Source: Streptomyces sp. OR43 (GTDB lineage: Bacteria; Actinomycetota; Actinomycetes; Streptomycetales; Streptomycetaceae). From it: a stretch of DNA of 33,599 nucleotides. Numbering within the stretch: position 1 is the first letter of the stretch; each line of letters opens with the position of its first letter. Both the position numbers and the translations under genes were made by a program. Below the pieces are notes generated by a model that was not told the DNA's origin, did no database searches, and worked only from the letters and a program-made list of their open reading frames with translations. This document shows positions 8,407 to 15,898 of the stretch, piece by piece. The stretch spans positions 4,595,885-4,629,483 of the forward strand of contig NZ_RDBK01000043.1 of assembly GCF_008042275.1 (NCBI RefSeq), in the 5' to 3' direction.

Positions 8407-8462
8407 TTGCAGAGTGTTCGATGAATATCTTACACTCCGAGTGTTCGCTTTTCGTTGAACAC
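8407..8462. promoter_or_regulatory. probable ArsR operator and promoter of the oxidoreductase gene
   Basis: GAGTGTTCG occurs at 8412-8420 and again at 8439-8447, 27 bases apart. ACACTC-C-GAGTGT (8432-8444) is a perfect dyad, and GTGTTC (8441-8446) also pairs with GAACAC (8457-8462). TTGCAG (8407-8412), an 18-base spacer and TACACT (8431-8436) fit -35 and -10 boxes, so a bound repressor would cover the promoter. Confidence 0.6.
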
Positions 8463-8485
8463 ATCTCTCCAGGGGCGGTTCTGTC

Positions 8486-9463
8486 ATGCGTGCGATCGAG
8501 TTCAAGGAGTACGGCGGCCCCGAGGTACTGACCCTCGTCGAGAGGATCGCCCCCGAGCCCGGCCCCGGTCAGGTCACCATCGACGTCGCCTACGCGGGCG
8601 TCAACTTCGCCGATCTCAAAGCCAGATCCGTGGGATACCGGGTGCCCGAACTTCCCTTCGTGCCGGGCCTGGAGGTCTCGGGCCGGGTGCGGGCGCTCGG
8701 CGAGGGGGTCGAGGGCCTGACCCCCGGGCAGGAGATCGCCGCGTTCCTCGACGGCGGCGGGTACGCGGACGTGGTGGCGGCCCCGGCCGACACCGTCTTC
8801 CCGCTCCCCGCCGGTGTGAACCTGCGCACGGGGGCCACCCTCCCCACCGTGCTGCCGACCGCGCACGCCCTGCTGCACGAGGTCGGGCGGCTGCGGGCCG
8901 GCGAGAGCGTGCTGGTGCAGGGCGCGGCCGGCGGAGTCGGCACCGTGGCCGGGCAACTGGCCAGATCCGCGGGGGCCGGAGCCGTGTACGGCGTGGTGTC
9001 CTCGGCCGCCAAGGCCGCGTACGCCCTCGACCACGGCTACGACGAGGTGTTCCTCGGCGACACCTTCCCGGACGAGGTACGCCGCGCCACCGGCGGCAGG
9101 GGCGTCGACCTGGTGCTCGACCCGGTCGGCGGGGACACGCTGCGCCGCGGCGTCGACGCGCTCGCCGTCTTCGGGCGCCTGGTCTCCTTCGGCAACGCGA
9201 GCGGCGCACAGCCCTGGAGCGTCGGGCAGGGCGAGCTCTACCCGGGCAGCAGGTCGGTGGCCGGCTTCTCGATCCTGGAGCTGGCCGCGAGCGACCCCGC
9301 CACTCTGCGTACCGTCGCGGAACGTGCCTTCCGTGCCGTCACCGACGGGCACGTCGACCTCCCCGTGACGGCCGAGTTCACCCTGGCCGAGGCAGCCGAA
9401 GCGCACCTGCTGATGGAGGGCCGCACATCGACCGGCAAGCTGGTCCTGCGTATCGGCGGCTGA
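8486..9463 (+). CDS. NADPH:quinone oxidoreductase-type MDR enzyme
   Basis: A 325-residue cytoplasmic medium-chain dehydrogenase/reductase of the quinone oxidoreductase branch. The N-terminus MRAIEFKEYGGPEVL is typical; GLEVSGRV follows the catalytic GroES-like domain, and GAAGGVGTVAGQLA (146-159) is the NADPH-binding Rossmann turn. The GHE zinc motif of alcohol dehydrogenases is missing, as expected for quinone- or enone-reducing members. The gene is divergent from an ArsR repressor and probably derepressed by an electrophile or quinone-like signal. The next gene, a ketopantoate reductase homologue, starts 49 bases after the stop and may be co-transcribed. The substrate is inferred from the family only. 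Confidence 0.92.
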   Translation: MRAIEFKEYGGPEVLTLVERIAPEPGPGQVTIDVAYAGVNFADLKARSVGYRVPELPFVPGLEVSGRVRALGEGVEGLTPGQEIAAFLDGGGYADVVAAPADTVFPLPAGVNLRTGATLPTVLPTAHALLHEVGRLRAGESVLVQGAAGGVGTVAGQLARSAGAGAVYGVVSSAAKAAYALDHGYDEVFLGDTFPDEVRRATGGRGVDLVLDPVGGDTLRRGVDALAVFGRLVSFGNASGAQPWSVGQGELYPGSRSVAGFSILELAASDPATLRTVAERAFRAVTDGHVDLPVTAEFTLAEAAEAHLLMEGRTSTGKLVLRIGG

Positions 9464-9512
9464 GCGGTCCCGTTCCGCGCCCCTGATCACGGACCCCGGA
9501 AGGTGCACGCAG

Positions 9513-10439
9513 ATGAAGATTCTGGTCGTAGGAGCAGGAGCCACCGGTGGCTACTTCGGAGCCCGGCTCGCACAGGCGGGCAGGGACGTCACCTTCCTGG
9601 TCCGTCCGCGCCGCGCCGCGGTCCTCCGCGAGCGGGGCCTGCGCCTCACCGGGCTGGGGGAGGAGGAGACGCTCACGCCCCGGCTCGTCACCGCGGACGA
9701 ACTCGCCGGCCCCTACGACCTGGTGCTGCTCTCGGTCAAGGCCACGGCCCTGGACCGGGCCCTCGACGACATCGCGCCGGCCGTCGGACCGGAGACCGCC
9801 ATCGTGCCGCTGCTCAACGGCATGGCCCACCTGGCGCGGCTGGGCGACCGGTTCGGTGAGAAGGCGGTGCTGGGCGGCGTCGCCAGGGTCATCACCACGC
9901 TGAACGCCGAGGGCGACATCGTGCGGCTCGCGCCGGTCGCCGGGCTGACGATCGGCGAGCAGCGGGGCGGCACCTCGGAGCGGGCCGAGGCGATCACCGC
10001 CGTCCTCGGCGTCGAGGGCATCGACGCGCGCCGGACCAGCGACGTCGTCGGGGCGATGTGGGGCAAGTGGGTGTTCATCAGCACCCTGGCCGGTCTGACC
10101 TGCCTGATGCGCGGCACCGTGGGCGATGTCCGCGCCGTCCCCGGCGGGCCGGGTTTCGTCACCGCCCTCCTGGCCGAGTGCGCCGCTGTCGCGGCCGCCG
10201 CGGGCCACCCGGTGCGGGAGACGGAACTCGACGCCGTGGCCGCGATGCTCACCGCGGAGGGATCGCCCCTCACGGCGTCGCTGTACCGCGACGTGACCCT
10301 GGGCGCACCGACCGAGGCCGAGCAGGTTTTCGGCGACCTCGTGGACCGGGCCCGGCGCCTGTCCGTCGACACGCCGCTGCTCGGTCTCGTCACGCTGAAC
10401 CTGCGCGTCCACGAGCACCGCACCCGTTCCGCCGTCTGA
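9513..10439 (+). CDS. 2-dehydropantoate 2-reductase (ApbA/PanE family)
   Basis: A 308-residue NADPH-dependent reductase. The fold starts with GAGATGGYFGARLA (7-20), the dinucleotide-binding turn. N102 (LLNGMAH), K185 (MWGKWVF) and E268 (APTEAE) correspond to the substrate and catalytic residues of E. coli PanE. Family members reduce ketopantoate to pantoate for coenzyme A synthesis, but many actinomycete paralogues are alternative keto-acid reductases. Its placement after an ArsR-controlled oxidoreductase, away from panB/panC, leaves the true substrate open. GGAAGGTG at 9498-9505 is the ribosome binding site. Confidence 0.9.
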   Translation: MKILVVGAGATGGYFGARLAQAGRDVTFLVRPRRAAVLRERGLRLTGLGEEETLTPRLVTADELAGPYDLVLLSVKATALDRALDDIAPAVGPETAIVPLLNGMAHLARLGDRFGEKAVLGGVARVITTLNAEGDIVRLAPVAGLTIGEQRGGTSERAEAITAVLGVEGIDARRTSDVVGAMWGKWVFISTLAGLTCLMRGTVGDVRAVPGGPGFVTALLAECAAVAAAAGHPVRETELDAVAAMLTAEGSPLTASLYRDVTLGAPTEAEQVFGDLVDRARRLSVDTPLLGLVTLNLRVHEHRTRSAV

Positions 10440-10475
10440 GAATCCAGGGCCCGCACACCAGGTCGCGCGGCCGTC

Positions 10476-10491
10476 AATGGTGTGGACCTCT
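10476..10491. promoter_or_regulatory. DasR-box-like (dre) site upstream of the peptidase operon
   Basis: AATGGTGTGGACCTCT matches 12 of 16 positions of the Streptomyces dre consensus ACTGGTCTAGACCACT, bound by the GntR regulator DasR (GlcNAc and cell-wall turnover). It lies in the 106-base gap before the M55 gene, 54 bases ahead of its ATG. Conservation at the two halves (TGGT and GACC) is good. No other promoter element is obvious in this gap. Confidence 0.4.
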
Positions 10492-10545
10492 GGAGAGGAG
10501 GGCCGCTCTGGCCTGCACGTTCTGTGGCGCGTACCGTGTGGCAGC

Positions 10546-11379
10546 ATGAAGATCCTCGTCAGCGCCGACATGGAAGGCGCCACCGGTGTGACCTGGCCGG
10601 CCGATGTGCTGCCCGGTACACCCCAGTGGGAGCGCTGCCGCTCCCTGTTCACCTCCGACGTCAACGCCGCCGCGCTCGGCTTCTACGACGGGGGCGCCGA
10701 CGAGGTGCTCGTCAACGAGGCTCACTGGACCATGCGCAACCTGCTCCTCGAGCAGCTCGACGACCGGGTCCAGATGATCACCGGCCGGCACAAGTCGCTC
10801 AGCATGGTGGAGGGCATCCAGCACGGTGACGTCGACGCCGTGGCCTTCATCGGCTACCACACGGGCGCCGGCACGGAGGGCGTCCTGGCCCACACCTTCC
10901 TGGCCAACTCCATCACCGGCGTGTGGGTGAACGGGGTCAGGGCCAGCGAAGGACTCCTGAACGCCCATGTGGCCGCGGAGTACGGCGTTCCCGTCGTCCT
11001 CGTCACCGGCGACGACCTGACCTGCGTGGACGCGGAGCTGTACGCCCCCGACGCCCGGACGGTCGCCGTCAAGGACTATGTGTCGCGCTACGCCGCGGTC
11101 TGCCGCACTCCCGCCCGTACCGCCGCCGACATCCGTGCGGCGGCCAAGGAGGCGGCGGGGCTCGCCGGGCGGTACACACCGGTGGACGGCGGCCCGTTCA
11201 CCGTGGAGCTGGAGTTCGACGCCGAACACCTGGCCGCGGCGGCCACGGTCGTACCCGGCACGGCGCCCTCCGGCGAGAGGCGTGTCGCCTACACCAGCGC
11301 GACGATGTACGAAGGTATCCGCACGTTCAAGGCGGTGACGACCATCGTGTCGTCCGCCGTGGAGGAACAGTATGGCTGA
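10546..11379 (+). CDS. M55-family D-aminopeptidase (DppA-like)
   Basis: A 277-residue zinc D-aminopeptidase close in length to Bacillus subtilis DppA. The zinc ligands and catalytic residues fall at nearly the same positions as in DppA: D8 and E10 (SADMEG), H60 (NEAHW), H105 (GYHTG), the nucleophile-like H116 (AHT) and E135 (ASEG). DppA forms a decamer that releases N-terminal D-Ala or Gly from small peptides in the cytoplasm. ATG at 10546 is chosen because the family starts exactly with MKILVSADMEG. This is the first gene of a four-peptidase operon; its stop overlaps the next ATG by eight bases. Confidence 0.94.
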   Translation: MKILVSADMEGATGVTWPADVLPGTPQWERCRSLFTSDVNAAALGFYDGGADEVLVNEAHWTMRNLLLEQLDDRVQMITGRHKSLSMVEGIQHGDVDAVAFIGYHTGAGTEGVLAHTFLANSITGVWVNGVRASEGLLNAHVAAEYGVPVVLVTGDDLTCVDAELYAPDARTVAVKDYVSRYAAVCRTPARTAADIRAAAKEAAGLAGRYTPVDGGPFTVELEFDAEHLAAAATVVPGTAPSGERRVAYTSATMYEGIRTFKAVTTIVSSAVEEQYG

Positions 11380-12715
11380 GGCGAGCATCCCCCAGGACAG
11401 TGTCGACGAGCTCGCGCTCGACGAATCGGTGACGTTCACCTCCGAACTGATCCGCATCGACACCACGAACAGGGGCGGCGGCGACTGCCGCGAACGCCCC
11501 GCCGCCGAGTACGTCGCCGAGCGGCTGGCCGCCGCCGGGCTCGAACCGGCGATGCTGGAGCGCACGCCCGGCCGCACCAACGTCGTCGCCCGGATCCCGG
11601 GCACCGACCCGTCGGCCGAAGCGCTCCTGGTCCACGGCCACCTGGACGTCGTGCCGGCCGAGGCCGACGACTGGACCGTGCACCCCTTCTCCGGCGAAGT
11701 GCGCGACGGGGTCGTCTGGGGCCGCGGCGCCATCGACATGAAGAACATGGACGCGATGGTTCTCGCCGTCGTCCGGTACTGGGCCAGGGCCGGCATCCGC
11801 CCCCGCCGCGACATCGTCATCGCGTACACCGCGGACGAGGAGGCCAGCGCCGACGACGGCTCCGGCTTCCTCGCCGATCAGCACGCCGCACTCTTCGAAG
11901 GGTGCACGGAAGGCATCAGCGAGTCGGGCGCCTTCACCTTCCACGCCGGACCGAACATGCCGCTCTACCCCATCGCCGCGGGCGAACGCGGCACCGGATG
12001 GCTCAAGCTCACCGCCCACGGCAAGGCGGGGCACGGCTCCAAGGTCAACCGCGCGAACGCGGTCAGCGCGCTCGCCGCGGCCGTCGCCCGGATCGGCGAC
12101 CACGAATGGCCGGTGCGCCTGACCCCCACGGTCCGCGCCGCGATCACCGAGATCGCCGCCCTGCACGGCATCCACCCCGACCTCGACGCCCCCGGCTTCG
12201 ACGTGGACGAACTGCTCGGCAAGATCGGACCGGCCGCCGACCTCGTCGCGCCCACCGTCCGCAACAGCTCCAACCCGACGATGCTGGACGCCGGTTACAA
12301 GGTCAACGTCATTCCCGGCCACGCCACCGCCTACGTCGACGGCCGGATGGTCCCGGGCGGCGAGGACGAGTTCCACGCCACGCTGGACCGGCTGACCGGC
12401 CCCTCGGTCGACTGGGAGTTCCACCACCGTGAGGTGCCTCTCCAGGCACCGGTCGACTCGCCCACGTTCGCCAAGCTCCGCTCCGCCGTCGAACGGTTCG
12501 ACCCCGACGGCCACGTCGTGCCGTACTGCATGTCCGGCGGCACCGACGCCAAGCAGTTCTCCCGGCTCGGCATCACCGGCTACGGCTTCTCGCCGCTGAA
12601 GCTGCCCGTCGGCTTCGACTACCAGGCCCTCTTCCACGGCGTGGACGAACGCGTCCCCGTCGAGGCGCTGCACTTCGGCGTCCGGGTCCTGGACCACTAC
12701 CTGCGCACCGCCTGA
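11372..12715 (+). CDS. M20-family zinc peptidase (ArgE/DapE/CPG2 type)
   Basis: A 447-residue cytoplasmic di-zinc amidohydrolase. Metal and catalytic residues are in order: H90 and D92 (HGHLD), D122 (GRGAIDMK), E156/E157 (ADEEA), an acidic residue in ISESG (E184) and H422 near the C-terminus (FHGVDE). The dimerisation domain between them has the usual KAGHGS stretch. M20 enzymes cleave dipeptides, C-terminal residues or N-acyl amino acids; which applies here is not clear. The ATG lies inside the end of the M55 gene (eight-base overlap), so the two are translationally coupled, and the S9 gene follows 20 bases after the stop. It probably finishes peptides opened by its neighbours. Confidence 0.93.
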   Translation: MAEASIPQDSVDELALDESVTFTSELIRIDTTNRGGGDCRERPAAEYVAERLAAAGLEPAMLERTPGRTNVVARIPGTDPSAEALLVHGHLDVVPAEADDWTVHPFSGEVRDGVVWGRGAIDMKNMDAMVLAVVRYWARAGIRPRRDIVIAYTADEEASADDGSGFLADQHAALFEGCTEGISESGAFTFHAGPNMPLYPIAAGERGTGWLKLTAHGKAGHGSKVNRANAVSALAAAVARIGDHEWPVRLTPTVRAAITEIAALHGIHPDLDAPGFDVDELLGKIGPAADLVAPTVRNSSNPTMLDAGYKVNVIPGHATAYVDGRMVPGGEDEFHATLDRLTGPSVDWEFHHREVPLQAPVDSPTFAKLRSAVERFDPDGHVVPYCMSGGTDAKQFSRLGITGYGFSPLKLPVGFDYQALFHGVDERVPVEALHFGVRVLDHYLRTA

Positions 12716-12735
12716 ACCACTCGGGGGAACCGACC

Positions 12736-14724
12736 ATGACATCCACTGAGGCCTACGGAAGCTGGCCGTCACCGATCGACGCCGCGCTGGCCGCCTCCCG
12801 CGACGGCCGGCCCGAGTACGTCGGAGCGGTCGGCGACGAGCTGTGGTGGACGGAGCCGCGTCCGGCCGAGGCCGGCCGGCGCGCCCTGATCCGCCGCGCG
12901 GCGGACGGCACCACCACGGAGCTGCCCGCGCCGTGGAACGTCCGCAGCCGCGTCATCGAGTACGGCGGGCGGCCATGGGCCGGCACCGTACGCGCCGAGG
13001 GCGGCCCGCTGATCGTCTTCGTCCACTTCGACGACCAGCGGCTGTACGCCTACGCCCCCGACGGCCCCCGCGAGCCCTGGCCGCTGACGCCCGTCTCCGC
13101 GACCGGCGGCGGACTGCGCTGGGCCGACCCGAGGCTGCACCCGGACCGGGGACCGGCGGGCGAGGTCTGGTGCGTCCTGGAGGAGTTCACCGGCGAGGCG
13201 CCCACGGACGTGCGCCGGGTCATCGCCGCCGTGCCGCTGGACGGATCGGCGGCCGGTGACCGGTCGGCGGTACGCGAACTCTCCGACGACCGGCACCGGT
13301 TCGTCACGGGCGCCGAGGTCTCGCCCGACGGGCGGCGCGCGGCCTGGATCGCCTGGGACCACCCGCGGATGCCGTGGGACGGCACCGAGGTGATGCTCGC
13401 CGACATCGGCGAGGACGGCACCTTCCACCACGCCCGGAGTTTCGTGGGCGGCCCGGAGGAATCCGTACCGCAGGTCCGCTGGGCCACCGACGGACAGCTG
13501 CTGTTCGCCAGTGACCGCAGCGGGTGGTGGAACCTCTACCGCGCCGACCCCGACAGCGGCACCGTGGCCGCACTCTGCGCCCGCGAGGAGGAGTTCGCGG
13601 GTCCGTTGTGGAAGATCGGGCTCAACTGGTTCTGCGCCCTGGACAACGGGATGATCGCCGCACTCCACGGCAAGGGATCCACCACCCTCGGCATCCTCGA
13701 CCCGGAGACGGGCGAGATCGTCGACATCGCCGGGCCCTGGACCGAATGGGCCGAGACCCTCGCCGTGCAGGACACCCGCGTCATCGGCATCGCGGCGAGC
13801 CCGCGCAGCGCGTACGAGATCGTGGAGCTCGACACCGCGACCGGGCACACCCGGATCATCGGCGCGCCGCACGAGGACGCGGTCGACCCGTCGTACTACC
13901 CGGAACCCGCCGTCCGTACCTTCACCGGCCCCGGCGGCCGGGAGATCCACGCCCAGGTGTACCCGCCGCACAGCCCCGACCGGACCGGTCCGGACGGCGA
14001 GCTGCCGCCCTTCGTGGTGTGGGCCCACGGCGGTCCGACCGGCCATGCCGCGCTCGTGCTCGACCTGGAGATCGCCTACTTCACCTCGCGCGGCATCGGC
14101 GTCGCCGAGGTCAACTACGGGGGCTCCACCGGCTACGGCCGGGCCTACCGCAACCGGCTGCGCGGGCAGTGGGGCGTCGTCGACGTCGAGGACTGTGCCG
14201 CCGTCGCCGGGGCGCTGGCCGCCGAGGGCGCCGCCGACCCGCAGCGGCTCGCCGTCCGCGGTGGGAGCGCAGGGGGCTGGACGAGCGCGGCCTCGCTGAC
14301 GGGGACGGACGTCTACGCCTGCGGCACGATCATCTACCCCATCCTGGACCTGACCGGCTGGGGCACCGACGAGACCCACGACTTCGAGTCGCAGTACCTG
14401 GAGTCGCTGGTCGGCCCGCTCGCCGAGGTCCCCGACCGCTACCGGGACAGGTCCCCGATCAACCGCACCGACCGGCTTACCACCCCCTTCCTGATCCTCC
14501 AGGGGGAGGACGACCCGATCTGCCCGCCCGTGCAGTGCGAGCGGTTCCTGGCCGAGGTGGAGGGGCGCGGCATTCCGCACGCCTATCTCACGTACCCGGG
14601 CGAGGGCCACGGATTCCGGCGCGCGGAGACCATGATCAGCGCGCTGGAGGCCGAACTCTCCCTGTACGCGCAGACGTTCGGCATCGACCGTGGCGACGTG
14701 CCGCGGCTGGAGCTGAAGAAGTGA
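12736..14724 (+). CDS. S9-family prolyl-oligopeptidase-like serine peptidase
   Basis: A 662-residue intracellular peptidase. Residues 1 to about 400 form a beta-propeller with SPDGRRAAWIAWDHP and FASDRSGWWNLYR blades. The alpha/beta-hydrolase part follows, with S511 (GGSAGG), D593 (GEDDP) and H625 (EGHGF) as the catalytic triad. NYGGSTGYGR is typical of acylaminoacyl-peptidase and dipeptidyl-peptidase relatives. No signal peptide or membrane anchor is present. The propeller limits access, so the substrate is a short peptide. GGGGGA-like sequence upstream and 20-base spacing from the M20 gene support operon membership; the end overlaps the S66 start by four bases. Confidence 0.93.
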   Translation: MTSTEAYGSWPSPIDAALAASRDGRPEYVGAVGDELWWTEPRPAEAGRRALIRRAADGTTTELPAPWNVRSRVIEYGGRPWAGTVRAEGGPLIVFVHFDDQRLYAYAPDGPREPWPLTPVSATGGGLRWADPRLHPDRGPAGEVWCVLEEFTGEAPTDVRRVIAAVPLDGSAAGDRSAVRELSDDRHRFVTGAEVSPDGRRAAWIAWDHPRMPWDGTEVMLADIGEDGTFHHARSFVGGPEESVPQVRWATDGQLLFASDRSGWWNLYRADPDSGTVAALCAREEEFAGPLWKIGLNWFCALDNGMIAALHGKGSTTLGILDPETGEIVDIAGPWTEWAETLAVQDTRVIGIAASPRSAYEIVELDTATGHTRIIGAPHEDAVDPSYYPEPAVRTFTGPGGREIHAQVYPPHSPDRTGPDGELPPFVVWAHGGPTGHAALVLDLEIAYFTSRGIGVAEVNYGGSTGYGRAYRNRLRGQWGVVDVEDCAAVAGALAAEGAADPQRLAVRGGSAGGWTSAASLTGTDVYACGTIIYPILDLTGWGTDETHDFESQYLESLVGPLAEVPDRYRDRSPINRTDRLTTPFLILQGEDDPICPPVQCERFLAEVEGRGIPHAYLTYPGEGHGFRRAETMISALEAELSLYAQTFGIDRGDVPRLELKK

Positions 14725-15680
14725 CCGCCGACGGTGTGGCCCTGGCGCCCCTGGTCCGTCCCGCCCGACTGCGCCCGGGCGCCCGGGTCGCCGTCGTTTC
14801 CCCGAGCGGACCGGTGCCCGCCGAACGGCTGGAGGCGGGCCTCGACCTCCTGCGCGGCTGGGGACTCGAGCCGCTCGTGATGCCGCATGTGCTCGACGTG
14901 CACCGCGAGTTGGAGTACCTGGCCGGCGCGGACGAGGCGCGGGCCCGGGACCTCCAGGACGCCTGGTGCGATCCGTCCGTCGACGCGGTGATCTGTGCCC
15001 GCGGCGGTTACGGAGCACACCGGATGGTGGATCTGGTGGACTGGACGGCGATGCGGGCCGCCGGGCCGAAGGTGTTCGTCGGCTACAGCGACATCACCGT
15101 GCTCCATGAGGCGTTCGCCCTGCGGACCGGGCTCGCCACGCTGCACGGCCCGATGGTGGGTACCGAGACCTTCCTGAAGGACCCGCGGACCCAGGACGCG
15201 CTGCGGTCCACCCTGTTCGAGCCCGAGACGGTCATGACCCTGGGACTCGACGACGCGAGGGCCCTGGTGCCGGGGCGGGCCAGGGGCATCACGTACGGCG
15301 GCTGCGTCAGTCTGCTCGCCGCCGACCTCGCCACCCCGCACGGCCGTACCTCGGCCCGCGGCGGACTGCTGGTCATCGAGGACACCACCGAGGATCCGTA
15401 CAGCATCGACCGCATCCTCACCCAGCTGCTGCGGGCCGGGGCGCTCGACGGCGTGGCCGGGGTGGTCTGCGGTTCCTGGGCGGGCTGCGGGCCGTACGAG
15501 CGGGTCCGCGCGGTGCTCGCCGACCGGCTCGGCCCGCTGGGTGTGCCCGTCGTCGAGGAACTCGGATTCGGACACGGCCCCACCGGGCTGACCATTCCGC
15601 TCGGGGTGCCCGCCGTGCTGGACGCGCCGGCGGACGGCGGCCGGGCCACCCTCACGGTCGAGGTGCCGGCGCTGGCCTGA
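14721..15680 (+). CDS. S66-family LD-carboxypeptidase (LdcA/MccF type)
   Basis: A 319-residue serine peptidase with the Ser-Glu-His triad of family S66: S123 (GYSD), E220 (LVIEDT) and H285 (GFGHG). These positions match those of Pseudomonas LD-carboxypeptidase closely. LdcA removes the terminal D-Ala from murein tetrapeptides during cell-wall recycling; MccF relatives instead cleave microcin C-type peptide nucleotides and give immunity. The YkfA homologue sits in the B. subtilis dpp-ykf operon beside the M55 gene, as here. GTG at 14721 overlaps the S9 stop by four bases (GTGA), indicating coupled translation. No signal peptide is present, so it acts in the cytoplasm. A strong terminator closes the operon. 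Confidence 0.93.
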   Translation: MTADGVALAPLVRPARLRPGARVAVVSPSGPVPAERLEAGLDLLRGWGLEPLVMPHVLDVHRELEYLAGADEARARDLQDAWCDPSVDAVICARGGYGAHRMVDLVDWTAMRAAGPKVFVGYSDITVLHEAFALRTGLATLHGPMVGTETFLKDPRTQDALRSTLFEPETVMTLGLDDARALVPGRARGITYGGCVSLLAADLATPHGRTSARGGLLVIEDTTEDPYSIDRILTQLLRAGALDGVAGVVCGSWAGCGPYERVRAVLADRLGPLGVPVVEELGFGHGPTGLTIPLGVPAVLDAPADGGRATLTVEVPALA

Positions 15681-15693
15681 GCGAACGGAACAC

Positions 15694-15728
15694 GGCGAAG
15701 GCCCCGGCAGCGCGCCGGGGCCTTCGCC
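15694..15728 (+). terminator. strong terminator of the peptidase operon
   Basis: GGCGAAGGCCCCGG (15694-15707) and CCGGGGCCTTCGCC (15715-15728) form a perfect 14-bp stem with a 7-base loop, 13 bases after the S66 stop. Confidence 0.8.
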
Positions 15729-15814
15729 ATGTCCGGACTCCGTACCCCGGGCGCCCCGAACGGGGCCGGGATGCGAAGAAGCTGAACAACCTTCAGGAAA
15801 CGCTGTCCTGGACG

Positions 15815-15875
15815 TTGACACGGCTATGACCTGTGTCACAGCATGAGCGCGGCCCAGTACTTACCGGTCGGTAAG
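15815..15875. promoter_or_regulatory. double-palindrome control region of the secreted hydrolase
   Basis: TTGACA at 15815-15820 could be a -35 box; the -10 (near 15839) is weak. TGACAC-N11-GTGTCA (15816-15838) overlaps it. CTTACCG-GT-CGGTAAG (15860-15875) is a perfect 7-bp dyad of the form often bound by TetR-family repressors, 23 bases before the GTG start. The rest of the 170-base gap before 15899 shows only the upstream terminator. Confidence 0.5.
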
Positions 15876-15898
15876 GTGTCCTCGGTGTGGAGGTCCTC

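Noticed and set aside
13524..14720. Upstream extension of the S66 frame through the S9 gene
   Set aside because: The extra residues are an Arg/Gly-rich shadow of the S9 gene; GTG at 14721 with a four-base overlap fits the family length.
12769..15018. A 749-codon open frame on the minus strand opposite the S9 and S66 genes
   Set aside because: The S9 and S66 genes have full catalytic triads; this frame is an Arg/Gly/Pro-rich shadow with no motif.
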